Below are positions 12,548 through 24,257 of a DNA stretch of 64,000 nucleotides, piece after piece (positions within the stretch are counted from its first letter, which is position 1; each line of letters opens with the position of its first letter). Under the pieces are notes generated by a model. The model was not told where the DNA came from. It searched no databases and saw nothing but the letters and a program-made list of their open reading frames with translations. Location of the stretch: positions 434,001-498,000 of the forward strand of contig JAXDDX010000087.1 in the NCBI GenBank assembly GCA_034670405.1. Direction: 5' to 3'. This DNA is from Hoplostethus atlanticus (Eukaryota > Chordata > Actinopteri > Trachichthyiformes > Trachichthyidae). Made by a program: the position numbers and the translations under genes.

Positions 12548-14004
12548 TAGGGATGGAACGGTTCAAGTAAAAAATCCGAACTGTTCCTACTGTGTGCTTT
12601 TTTCATGTAGAGTTAGGCTACTGTTTCTATTTATTGTCACACTAGAAACGGGGAACAGCCTCACAGATTTCAGTCAAAAAGGCATGCGCAGAAAAAACTT
12701 TCAAATAAAGTTATTGGGTTCGCTTTTCGGCGAATGTCGCTTTTTTCACGTCAATTTGGGTGACTTGTGTGATTTGTCCAGATCCAAAGATTTTTTTTTG
12801 TGGTGGGGGGGTGTATGGGTGACGGACGAATCTCCTTAACGATTCCTACAGTGTATTTCTGTCAGCTCATATGAGTGAACTGCATTGAGCAAAAAATTCT
12901 ACTCAACTGTCAGGACCTGCTCTTAAGCAACAGCAGAGCAGACAATCTGCTTCCTGTTTACACCGGCACGCGCATGCCCATTGTAGGTGAATGGTTACGT
13001 GATATGCGTTTTCAGGCGTATTAGCATGGACGGCGATCATTTCTGAAACGGTGCTAAAACGCTTCTGTGGACGGAGATCCTTTTAGTTTCAAAACTCAGT
13101 TTTAAAACGAAAACGTATTAGTGTGGATGTAGCCTAACACAGCAGCAAATGCTTGTCTGTGAACACACCACTCTCTCCCTGCACTGTATGGCTCATTTTG
13201 AGTGAGTGGCGAGATCACCTGAGGTAAGGACATTCGCTTTTTTCACTTGGCTGAGTATTTTATATGGTTTTGACTAATATCATTAGCTCTGTAGGTTATG
13301 TATGTTATGTCTTTTCAGCTAACGTTATTGTGCTCCGTGTCAGAGCAGATTCTCTTATGCTAGATTTCCACTAATAAACTTGACGGATCCCATTCATTTA
13401 TTAGTAGAAGAGTGCCATCTAGTGGTGGAAAGAGGCCAGGTTACCCTAACAAAAAAACTGTCATAGTAGTTTGATGGTAATTTTAGTTTTACCATGGTAA
13501 TTATTGTATTCATAATTTACCATGGTACAGGCCATATTTAAACATTGTTGATGTTGAGTAGTACAGGCCATAATTTAATTTCACTGATAGCTTTAGTATT
13601 GAGAAACCTAGCACTGTGCTTCATCCATGAAACCTTAAAGGGGAATTCCGGTATTTTTAAACCTGGGCTCTATATGTACATATTCGTCATTTATACCCCA
13701 AAATAGGTACAAAAAGTTTTGGAATTGCGCGTGAGATCGCCTTAGCCGGCAGTCGCGAAATGGGCTGCTATGGCTGCAGTGTAATCCGTTGGGTGGTTAT
13801 ATGATTATTATGCTGTCGCATACATTTTTTTTTCGACTTCAGGTAGCTCTCTCTTTTTTCACCATACATGTGTTTGCATCCCTGCAAATAAATGAAAAGC
13901 ATTTTGAAATTAGCAATGACCCCTTCCTGCTGTACCAAAAATGTACCGAACCGAAAACCGTGATATGAACCGAACCGCGAATTTTGTGAACCGTTCCACC
14001 CCTA
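12548..14004. mobile_element. hAT-like element with perfect 8-bp target duplication
   Basis: The left end TAGGGATGGAACGGTTCA is matched inverted by TGAACCGTTCCACCCCTA at the right. ATGTACAT flanks both ends exactly (12540-12547 and 14005-14012), an 8-bp duplication typical of hAT transposons. The interior lacks a transposase and looks composite. Bases 12960-13140 carry a GAAAACG...GTGTGGATGTAGCC repeat, and about 13637-13830 another repeat. Confidence 0.75.
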
Positions 14005-14485
14005 ATGTACATACATATATATGTCAAAAAACTATAGAGTTGGATTCAACTACAGCCCTTTGCTGGGTATTTTGTAAAGATGCCTTTATAGTGTCATAAA
14101 AAACACCAGCCGATAGAGCTGACAGACTTTATAATCACTTCAACCAGGCAGAGGAAGTAAGGATGCTTGCTCGTTCCTGAGGCAGCGCTCAGAAACACAT
14201 GCTTTGCTCGTGTGTGTATATATATATAAAAAATGTGTAATCAAACAAACCCCATCATATCGGAAGTGGACGACACTGACTGGACCATACCCAATTTTTA
14301 GTAAAAGTCTATTATCAGCCTGATATAAACATAACTCTCACCCACCGTAATAACTTGCCACACTGATTCTCACTCATTGACAGACTCCTGTGGGTTGACT
14401 TGCATCAGATGAAATTTTTTTTTTTTTTCAACCAACCAACCAACTTTTCTAGAGCAGGTAATAGTCTTGAAACAGGAGTACCTAC

Positions 14486-14644
14486 CAGTCATGTTCATCG
14501 CCAGCCCGGAGAGCTCCTTGGCCTTCTGGATGTGTTCTTTGGCTGGCTGATACTCGTAGTAGGTCAGGCTGGTGTAGACACATTCTAGGTGGAACTGGAT
14601 GGCTAGGGTTCGCTGGTCCAAGAACAGGGACTCACATTTCAGCA
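14486..14644 (-). CDS. ttc27: ttc27 coding exon 6 (residues 215-267)
   Basis: The acceptor is CTTTCACAG/TGCTGA and the donor is ATGACTG/GTAGGT. The 159-nt exon is in phase 1 at both ends. It encodes VLKCESLFLDQ, then [15 protein letters not shown] and YYEYQPAKEHIQKAKEL, matching the [23 protein letters not shown] region of TTC27. This is a helical repeat-like segment leading toward the TPR array. An antisense ORF over the same bases is a shadow. Confidence 0.95.
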
Positions 14645-16039
14645 CTGTGAAAGATGAGAGAAAAAACATGATCAGCAAGTCACCAGAAGTAGGGCGATGT
14701 GTCAACAAGCTCGTTGGCTGAAGGAAAGTTGGCCATGCCTTAACTTTTCATGGTCATCGGCAATCAAAAACTGGGTGCTTCCTTGTTTCCCTACCAATGT
14801 GGTTTTCTTTTGCGAAAAACTGTTTCGCCTGGCTAGTGCAAAATGGATGAGAAGTTGATTACAGCCATTCAAAGCTACAAAGTTCTGTACGACTTATTTT
14901 TGAAAAACTAGAGGAATACTCACACCTCAAAATTGATGCTTGGAGAATTGGAGAGTTTTCATTGGGGTCTATGGTAAGCTTTGGAGTAATTTTATTTTTG
15001 ATTAATTTCAGCCTGCTTAGCATTTGATGTCTAGCTATGTTAGTTATGTGTTCCATAAAATTAATAATACAACACAAAATCACTATCAGAAGATATTGAA
15101 ATGTATAAATATATGGGTTATTATTCTTGGTCAAATCTTTATAGCTGCACAAACCCACTACTTAAAAGCAATGAGAGCCTCTTACACCACCCATAATCCA
15201 TCAGGATAGAATGACCCAACAACCAAGTTGGTCGCAGTGTGAACAAGCATTAAGTGATTTGAAAAGATCATGAACTTTGCAATTCAGCAGTAATCAGTTG
15301 GACTCAGAAAGGGTGAACAAAATTCAGAAAACTAGACCGGACAGCTTTAGCATCTTGCAAGTGCAGATTATCTTTCACTCAGCAACCCATTTCATCATTA
15401 GACATCAGCATTAGATTCTAATAATAAGACAAGAACCCTCTCCATCCTTCTCAGCATCATGTCTGTTATCCCCTAAGCACTATCCATGTGAACTCTGTTA
15501 ATCTGAGACCTTGAGGTGAAGACAAGCAGAGCAGAGAGGTGGTGGAAATGGAGAATGAAAGGTGTGGTGTCTCATCTCTGTCTAAGCTTTCGGGCTCCCT
15601 CTCTCCATTTGATCTGAATATTAGTTTGATCTCGTCAAATGCCCTGTCGTGGACAGAGAGATTAACCCTGGCTGAAACTGGTAGAAGAAGAGGAATGGTG
15701 TATAAGGTGTATAATTCATGATGAGGAGTCATATGCTCTCCTCTCAATTCAACATTAATGAGGCGGCTTTGGTTGAGGCCAGGGCTGATGGGGCCCAGAG
15801 CGAGCAAGGAGAGACAGATTTACTCCCAATGACCTCGTGTCACCTTCACCACCATCGATTTAACACTGGAGGAAAATGAGCTTCTTGTGGCACAATGACA
15901 CGTCTAGGGGAAGCGGAGTAAAACACCTTTGCAAAGCTTCAGATACTCCTCTACTCGGGTTGTAATAGGTAGTGATAGTAAGTCCACCCTGGAACACTGT
16001 TTAAAACATTTTAAATCTAAAAGGTCAACTCTAATGCCT

Positions 16040-16795
16040 AATCCCTTTCCCTCCGTTAATTCTGTTTTCTGCCAACGACTTCATTAACTTTTTCACTCAG
16101 ACAATCACACTTATCAGAGATTAGATCACCAGTATACTCTCCAATCATTGTGCTGACATCTAAACCCACAACCTGCATGCTCAACCCTCTGCCTGCTAAA
16201 CCATTCAAAGAAATCTTCCCTATCTTAGGACCCTCAATTCTTATAATGATCAATTGGTAGCCCTCCACTGCCTGTAAAACTGATGTAATTAAGCAGTTAC
16301 TCAAAAAAAAAAAAAATCAAACCTCAATCCTGAACTCCTTCAGAATTACAAACCAATCTCGAATCTGTTGTTCAGCTCCAAAATACTTTAACGAGTTGTA
16401 GCCAGCCAACTTACTGACTTCTTGTCAAAAAACAACCTATTTGATCCCTTTCAATCTGGCTTTAGATCTTTCCATTCCACCGAAACACTCACAAGAGTGG
16501 TCAACAATCTCCTTTTAGCTACTGACTCTAACTCAGCCTCAGCACTATTGTTTCTTGACTTGATAGTCTTGAAAATTATATTTGGATCGAGGGATCAGCA
16601 CTTTCATGGTTTTATCTACTTGATAGATCACACGCGTCTTTCACGTCTCCTTGGACATTCATACATTTGTCATTAATTTCCATTGCTACGCTGATGACAC
16701 TCAACTTTACATACCCGTTAAACTGAACGATCACTTCCAATTCCAAGAATTAGAGACATGCCTATCGGAAATCAAATGCTGGATGTTGCTGGATG
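16040..16795 (+). mobile_element. LINE reverse-transcriptase fragment (L2/CR1 group)
   Basis: On the plus strand, FDPFQSGFRSFHSTET at 16440-16490 is followed by LLFLDL. After a deletion, FHCYADDTQLYIPVKLND at 16678-16735 includes the YADD catalytic box, followed by CLSEIKCWM. Internal stops and the missing middle show a dead, deleted copy. It belongs to the same broad clade as the copy at 10.1-12.1 kb but lies in the opposite orientation. Confidence 0.8.
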
Positions 16796-18728
16796 TCACA
16801 CTTCCTTCCTGCGGGGGCGGGAGGGCAGACTGTATTTACAGTCACACAAACCTTTATCCAAAATCACCTCAGAGTATGAAGTGGGGAGAAACAAACAAAA
16901 TATGAGTATCCTCATCAGCAATGCATGTACTGTATGTCAGGTCTGATTTCACTGCTGCCAAGAGGTACAAGCTCCACTCAGCATCGTTTTCCCTACAGAG
17001 TACCATCACACTGGGACCCAGACCAGTCACTGTGGCGCTCCACAACACAAATTCATGTTATAAACAGTGCAAAGCCCACATGCATTTACTTTGATAGGTT
17101 TACAGCAATGCCTTTATGGAGGCCTGCTGTCAGGACATTGTTTGAATCAATATCAACTCTTTCATACTCAAGGAGCATTGTGCCATGACAGAAACAACCA
17201 AATACACATGCGTGGAAAAGAAACACTCAAAGTAAATGCAAAGCCATCTTTTATTCATATCTGCATTTGGTAACTAAAAAGAAACAAAACAAAAACACCA
17301 CCAGCACTTCTCCCACATCTGCATGCTTTTCACAGCATCACCCTCGCCTCTCTCCTCACGTCCCCCCCTAAAAGGATTGTGTCGTCTTTTTCACTGGCTG
17401 CTCCTCTGGAATATGGATTGGGCTGTTTGTTTAGTAGCCTGCAAAGCCCTCTCACCCTTCACACTCTGTTAACCATCGCACAATGGAATGCACTCCAACA
17501 AACACACCCACCACCTCCATACAATGAAATCCAACAAGCCACGTTCCAAAGCTCTATAAAGGTCAACAATAATTAAACAATCTTAAATATGCCCTAATAA
17601 TGACCCTGGTGGTCAGTCCGAAACAGCTCTTGCTTATGAGTGGGGGGTGGAAATTAGTGTTGTGTGTGGCACAAAATATGAATCAACCAATTAATCAAAC
17701 ACTATTATTGTGTGTGCACTATTATTTCTCGAGTGCATTGTGGCCCAATGCCATGGGGAAAGCAAGCAAGAAAGGCAGAGCAAGCAAAGTCCCTTCAAGT
17801 GGAGTCGTATATAACTGGTTTATGCTGTGTGTACAGTGTTTCCCTTAGCGCAGAAATTTATTTGTGGTGGTAGGGCATTCTGGGTGCGGGAGTGGTGTAC
17901 ATTTCTAATTCCAATGTTCATCCGAGGGAACAAAAGTTCAGTGGACGGGAGAAAAAATATTTTCCACTCGATGTACGATTACGTGACTGAATATTTTGAC
18001 TCCGCTAGCAGCTAGGGTAATGTCATTCGCGACGGTAACATCCCAAGTTCAATATTGGAGAAAAAACAAACAAACCACTAATTAATTAACTTCCGTTGTC
18101 AAGTGGATATCAGGTTTTTGTATTTGGTTTTTTTGTTTGTTTTTTTGGCATTTTTACTGTAGCAGTGCACCACAGATGAGCCTATATATAGAACATACTG
18201 CTCTGTATGAACACAGACGTGCCATCTACATGCCTAAGCATTCATGCTTCTTGTGTTCATCATGATAACTGTATTCAATTAACTCTTGAATTTCTCTTTC
18301 AGGTTGTGATTGTCCTTCCATGTGACTCATAAATGCCTCCCATGTGCCCAGTCGTTTTGGCAGCAAATACATAATTCTGACTGCACACACTCAGTTGCTT
18401 CCATTTCCACGCAAAACATGAATGAGCCATAAGAACAACAGTAAACATGCCATCCCCTACAAATGATGCACTGGGGCAATCAGTAACAAATATGTCACTT
18501 TTTTAACTTGTAATTGTAGCGGGCCTTGAGCCCATCAGTGTTAATTTGAAAAGGCTCACAGTGGTATGAGGCATCATTTCCCCGAGTTTCATCAAAATCT
18601 AATCAGTGGTGTCTCAGATATCATGTGTAACACAGGGATGAACGAACAAATTATGTAGCGCCAGTGCCAGGCCAGGGCTTTTGAAAATACTGAAACACAG
18701 TAGTGACATCAAAATCCAGTCAGAGGTA

Positions 18729-19283
18729 CACTATATGGCCAAAAGTCAGTGGACACCCCTACTAATTGGTGGAGGAGGGATAATGGTCTGAGGCTGTTTT
18801 TCAGGGTTTGGGCTTGGCCCCTTAGTTACAGTGAAGGGTAATCTTAATGCTACAGGATACAAAGACATTTTAGCCAATTGGGCGCTTCCAACTTTGTGGC
18901 AACAGTTTGGGGAAGGCCCATTGCTCTTCCAGCATGACTGTGCCCCTGTGCACAAAGCAAGGTCCATAAATACATGGTTAGACGAGTTTGACCTCAACCC
19001 CATTGAACACCTTTGGGAGGAATTAGAACGCCGATTGTGAGCCAGGCCTTCTCGTCCAACATCACTGCCTGACCTCACAAATGCTCTTTTGGCTGAATAG
19101 GCACAAATTCCCACAGACACACTCCAAAAGCTTTGTGGAAAGCCTTCCCAGAAGAGTGGCGGCTGTTATAGCCGCAAAGGGGGGTCCAACTCCATATTAA
19201 TGCCCATGGTTTTAGAATGGGATGTCCAGCAAGCTCATATAGGTGTGATGGTCAGGTGTCTACTGACTTTTGGCCATATAGTG
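18729..19283 (+). mobile_element. Internally deleted Tc1/mariner transposon
   Basis: The ends CACTATATGGCCAAAAGT and its inverse ACTTTTGGCCATATAGTG are flanked by TA on both sides (18727-18728 and 19284-19285), the Tc1/mariner target duplication. The interior reads LLFQHDCAPVHKA and then DLNPIEHLWEELERRL, the second catalytic Asp and the Glu of the DDE transposase. The DNA-binding part and first Asp region are lost and the frame has stops. Confidence 0.88.
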
Positions 19284-19994
19284 TATCTAAGAAATTGGTT
19301 GTCAATCCTGGTGCTTGAGTAGCAGGGCTGTGGTACTCGAGGATCAGGATTGAGAAGCACTGGTCTAACATACTGCATGACAAATGATGAATGAACGGTG
19401 ATATATAGTCCAACAATTCCCCATTTCATTGTGGGGAATGAAAACACAGCGACATCTCTGGAGAAATCTTACAGCTAGCAGAGCACCTCAGGGTGGTATG
19501 TGTGAGAGGAGCACTCAATCTGTCAACACACGACAGTCACCTTTAGATACCTGTGTGAGTGCATGTGTGTGGGGGGGCATCTCATTTTGGAGGAGTCAGT
19601 GTTTTAGGAATGCCCTGCCACCATCACTTAGTGAGTGGAAGGGATGAGGAAACTACCATTGAATATGTAAAAGACTTGCAATGAATTTAAAATAATTGGA
19701 GTACAAAAGGCCATAAAGCATTGCAACAAATAAGACCAGAAGTATGTAATGTACAGTAATTGCCTTTCATGAAATAAATAAGAAAGCCCAGTCAAGCACG
19801 AAATGATACTAACCAAAAGCGTTAGTTCTGAAAGCTTCTGAACACTGGTCTGTGCACCAACAATGAATGCAAAACCAACAATAAAAATGGAGCTGCTACC
19901 CTGGAAAACATCAAAACAAAATTGTTTTTTTGACTTGGACGCACTTCCTGTGAGTCAGAGGATTTTTCCAGCGACAGACCTACCTACAGACCTA

Positions 19995-20340
19995 CCCCCC
20001 CTTGCATATCTTGATGGAACTCAACGTACCAGCAAACAGCTGATTCTGTCAGCCCTATATGGAGAAGCCTTTCCTTCATAGTAGCATGGTCAACTGTGTC
20101 AAATGCCTTGGAAAAGTCAATAAAAAGAGCTGCACAGCACTGTTTGTTCCAAGGACTCAATAAAAATATGAACAACCTTTAAGGCTGCCGTAGCGATGTC
20201 TCCTAAAACCTGATTGATACTTAGACACAATATTTCTAGTGTTTAAAAACTTCAGCAGCTCACTTACAAGGGATTCGAGAATCGTAGCAAGGACAGCTCA
20301 TTTAGAGATAGCATGTAATTATTTAAGCGTGTAGGATCCC
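19995..20340 (-). mobile_element. LINE reverse-transcriptase scrap
   Basis: The minus strand reads CAALFIDFSKAFDTVDHATM then LLHIGLTESAVCWY, the conserved FxDxxKAFDxVDH box with the first catalytic Asp of a non-LTR reverse transcriptase. Only a few hundred bases survive and frames shift on both sides. It differs from the FEKFQSG-type copies, so it may be another subfamily. Confidence 0.75.
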
Positions 20341-20588
20341 CACATTTTAATAGAGGCAGAACAGAGTTTGCATAATGCTAGAAATTTTTACATGCAATCC
20401 TTATATAATGAAATATTACAATAAGCATAATAAGCATAGTTTCAACTTATTTACATTCTACATTTACTCATTCCTCACCTTTAAAAGAAGTCAAGAAAAA
20501 TGTCACCCTAATCATATGGCTTCGCTATAGAAGGTCAACTAAAACCACTAATGATAATGGCTTGGCTATCGTAAGATGTCAACCAAAT

Positions 20589-20826
20589 GGGACTGTGGCA
20601 GCGGGGCAGGGTTTTGGGTGTTGGCTACATGTGGAGAACCAGTAGTGGTTCTGCCACCTCAGTGGACACAGCTGCAATGAGTTAGTGATTACTTATATAT
20701 ACACACACACTATATATACACTATATACACTAACTCATTGCAGCTGTGTCCACTGAGGTGGCAGCACCACTACTGGTTCTCCACATGTAGCCAACACCCA
20801 AAACCCTGCCCCGCTGCCACAGTCCC
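20589..20826. repeat. 99-bp near-perfect inverted repeat, 40-bp loop
   Basis: Bases 20589-20687 are the reverse complement of 20728-20826 with only about one mismatch (GGTTCTGCC versus GGTGCTGCC). The loop is a TATATA/ACACAC stretch. The right arm continues into sequence with LTR 3'-end features. The transcript or single strand would fold into a very long hairpin. Confidence 0.9.
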
Positions 20827-21056
20827 CCTGCGTGAGCCATTCCATCCAGCCTCGCAGGCCGGAGACGTGGATCTTGTCTTCAGACCGATAAAACAAGCAA
20901 TATTCTAAGAGTCATTTTGAAGTGTAAAGGTGGCATGAAGTATTAGACCAAGTCTGGTCTCGGTGTAAGACAGTGTCAATAAAGACTGTGTGCGCCCACG
21001 AGCCATGTCCGGAATCCGTCCATCGCACTCTTACAACCCTGAAACATGTTACAGGG
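20827..21056 (+). mobile_element. LTR-like 3' end, possibly a solo LTR
   Basis: Contains CAATAAAGACTGTGTGCGCC, then GTCCATCGCACTCTTACAAC, resembling the poly(A) signal plus U5 of an LTR retrotransposon. No internal protein and no second LTR were found. The start is obscured by the inverted repeat. Confidence 0.35.
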
Positions 21057-23157
21057 ACTATAGAAAGATGTCAACCAAAACCACTAATCATAATGGCTGG
21101 ACTATAGAAAGATAATGAAAATCAATATCATCATGGTTATCATGGTCTGTCATCAAACCTGCAAATTCACTGCTGATTTTCCAAGCCAAGCAAACTGATG
21201 CGAGTAAAGCGAGACATTGAGGTGGCATGGAATCGAGGCAGCGACCCTTCTAGATGGATCTGAGGCTGTTGGTCTCCCATGGTGTGATTAAGAGAAGGCG
21301 ACTGGTACAGACAGCAGCGGGCCAACTTTCTTTTTGAGAGATGGAGTGGGAAGGAATGGAGCGAGGGAGGGAGTGGAGTGGAGCGACTAACCCACCTGAC
21401 ATTTCCTTCCTCCGCTGGCCTAATTACTTGCCTCCCTCCCTCCCTCCATCCCACAGTGTGTGAATGATCCTGCCCATCAGAATAAAATGGTGGCAGCAGA
21501 GGGATCGGCCTACTCGCCGCTGCTGACAGGAGCCGCCGAGATGGCACGTCGTCATGCAAATACAGGTCGTTAGGTAGCGCCAAGGACACTGAAAGCACAC
21601 ACACACGTGAAAGAAGTGTGTGAAAGAGGGAAAGTGAAGAAATAGCATAGAGACTGATGGACCCACACACACTCACCCCCTGAAACTAACTGAACAGCTC
21701 ACATGAAGAATCTAGCCCAGTACTCAGTGATGGATTTCTAACCAGTGGAGTACAGCAGTAGACATAGTTAGAGCCCAATAGCTGATGAATAAGCAAGCAG
21801 TGGGTTGGATACATTTCTCTGTGATTTGAAGAAGTCAAACAGTAACGCAAAAATGCACCTGCAACCAGAATATATAGGATATCAGTGTTTGTGGCACTGC
21901 TTTATTTTTTAGGCAAGTGAAAAATGTATCTGAGTGTTTACCTTCCATTTTAAGCAGAAGTGGCAAATAATAAACAGCCCAAAATAACAGTCTTTTCTCA
22001 TAACCAAGCTCCACAGCCTCCAGCTTGCACTCCGTCCAGAGCCTTACCACATCCACACCTCAAGCTCTGAGTGGCCTGTAGCCACTCCGAGGCAACAGAT
22101 AAAAAAAACAGGTCATCGGGATGGAGTGGCTTGAATATCTAAAGAGAATCTTGACACTACCTAAAAGTTGATAATACACCGGTGTTATTGAACCCCCTTA
22201 ACAAAATTACAACAGCATTTTGAAGCATAGATTCAAAGTTTGAGAACAAGCAAAGCCCAACGACTGCATACTGTATATCTAAAGGCATTCAAATATTATT
22301 GTCTCAAAATGTTACTGGCCGTTACAGGTAACCGCCATTAACTTATCCACCAAAGACAAATTTTACCGCCATCCGGTGTTTAGCAGGTCTTAAATTTTAA
22401 GACCCTGGACCCAAAAGGAACAAAAAAAAAATACATTTACAAATTAAGATTAAATTTTAAGATTACAAACCAACTTGTTTCGGCTGCAAAAGCCTTCCCT
22501 TACAGGATTGCATGCATAAATATATGCATTGGCATCCAAAATGACCAAGCAGAGGTAATACATTTCTTTGAACCTTTTAATGAACCTTTTTTCTGAGAAG
22601 AGGTGGCACTAATATTTCATCACTGCATAAGAGACCTAGGTGGGGTGACTTTAAAATGCCTGAGCAAACTTTAGATCTCCATTATACTTTAAATATCAGT
22701 AGCTGACATTGACACAGAATACCAATGTGGCTTTTTGAACCAGATCACGCTCGGAATTATACATTTAGCGAACAGGACCTGTCAAAAGGTAATGCGGTCT
22801 TTTGGATTCCAGTGAACTCTTCAAAGTGACTGACAAGCGCAGTACTTACCTCACATTGAGCTTTTGGGTGCCCTTTTGATGATAACATCAATCAATAGAA
22901 GATAAGCCCCTACCAAAGAGGATTACAATTGATTGGCCTTCTTCTTCTCTCATGAGTTCAGACTCCAAAGAGATTTTAATGTTCTCATTCTCAAACGACT
23001 CCGGTGACATTATGTACGAGGACTTATTCAAGATTAATGGGTTTAGATTTGTGCCGTTTGACTAATAAATAGCATCTAGCATCATCGACTACATGCTGAC
23101 AAAAAAAAAAATACCAGAGCAATTTCAAAAGCAGTTTGACAACCCAGACGTACACAA

Positions 23158-23508
23158 CAGGGTTCCAACATCTTTTTGCTAATCACATTCCATGACTTTA
23201 CCGAGATTGTTTCATGACATTCCATGACCGAGGTTGTCTATGTTGCAAATGTCACCTGTTTTATGTTGAATAGCTGATCTGAATGCCCCAGGTTTTATTT
23301 CTGGCTGGCTACGACTATCACTTAGTAGAACAAACAAACAATTATTTCTTAAAGACAAGTGGATCAACAAGCAGCCAAGCTTGACATGAAAAATTACATT
23401 TCCAAAACTAAATGCACATGTTCTATTTACCAGAACGTTTCCAGGCCTGGAAAACACATTCGCTAAATTCCATGACTTTTCCAGGTTTTCCATGATGTAG
23501 GAACCCTG
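23158..23508. mobile_element. hAT-like MITE with CAGGGTTCC ends
   Basis: The left end CAGGGTTCCAACAT is mirrored at the right as ATGTAGGAACCCTG. Just inside are repeated TTCCATGAC words on both arms. The ends fit the hAT CAGGG pattern. I do not see an identical 8-bp flanking duplication, so the exact family is uncertain. Confidence 0.6.
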
Positions 23509-24133
23509 ACAAAAGCTTGCTGCATTCAAGAGCCAATGAAGATGTCAGACTACAGAAAGGAGTTCAGAGAGGGGGAAACTGCCCTTCGTGCCCTGGCAGG
23601 TGAACACAGAAAAAAAAAAAAAGTTTACTTCTCAAAGGAGGAAATGTTTTGGTGGCGAAGGAACAAAAGGTTAGCATTTCCACTAGCTGACAGTTTGAGA
23701 AAACACAATTAATAGTACACTCTTCTGATGGCTCATGTTCCAAATCTCACTAAATTGAATAGGTGGGAGATGGAGAGTAAAATGAAGGGACAAAAAGAGA
23801 GGACTACTGAATGAGCGGTTATTGAGAAGGCTGGATCAAATGGAGCATAGATGCCAATGGGTGGGAAAGGCAGAACAGCAGAGTCAGGGGAAAAAACAGC
23901 CTTCTGTCGTGGTTGGGAACAACTGGGAGAGCAACTCTCCTCAGGTCGTCCACCCATCTGCCACCCTGGCTGTCAAAACACTCTGGCTAATCTTTCCTTT
24001 GTCTCTGCAGAAAACAGAACTATTTAACACTGCTATAACGGAAAATGTAAAGAAATTATATTATAAAAAGGGCTGGAAAATATTTTTAATTATGAATTAA
24101 ATCAATTGTTTAAGTCATTTGTTTAAGTTGTCC

Positions 24134-24257
24134 GGTCCGGACAGCTCAGTCAGTAGAGCATGAGACTCGCAGTCTCAGGGCCGTGGGTTCGATCCCCACA
24201 TAGTGTTACCCATCACCTTTGTAAGTGGCTTTGGATAAAAGCGTCTGTAATGCATCT
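24134..24257 (+). mobile_element. tRNA-Lys-derived SINE, copy 1
   Basis: The head has the tRNA A box (CAGCTCAGTCAGTAGAGCA) and the B box (GGTTCGATCC), in a sequence otherwise close to tRNA-Lys(CUU). The anticodon arm is altered, so it is not a tRNA gene. The body ends in the TTTGTAAGT...TTTGGATAAAAGCGTCTG tail shared by fish SINEs and their partner LINE. Copies 2 and 3 are at 52084 and 57928. Confidence 0.85.

Larger units (their letters stand above)
10123..14485. other. ttc27 intron 6
   Basis: A 4.4-kb intron made mostly of a LINE (10126-12115) and a hAT-like element (12548-14004). Between them lies a CTAGNTGGTNACTAG-type repeat scrap (12110-12190) and a segment that resembles other dispersed repeats. 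Bases 14005-14485 carry a short TA run and the end of a GATATAAAC-type repeat. Confidence 0.6.

Noticed and set aside
15466..15807. 113-codon minus-strand frame
   Set aside because: No motif, no homology I can recall, and not in phase with ttc27 exons.
24134..24210. Possible tRNA-Lys gene
   Set aside because: A and B boxes are present, but the anticodon arm and acceptor stem do not form a tRNA and a SINE tail follows.
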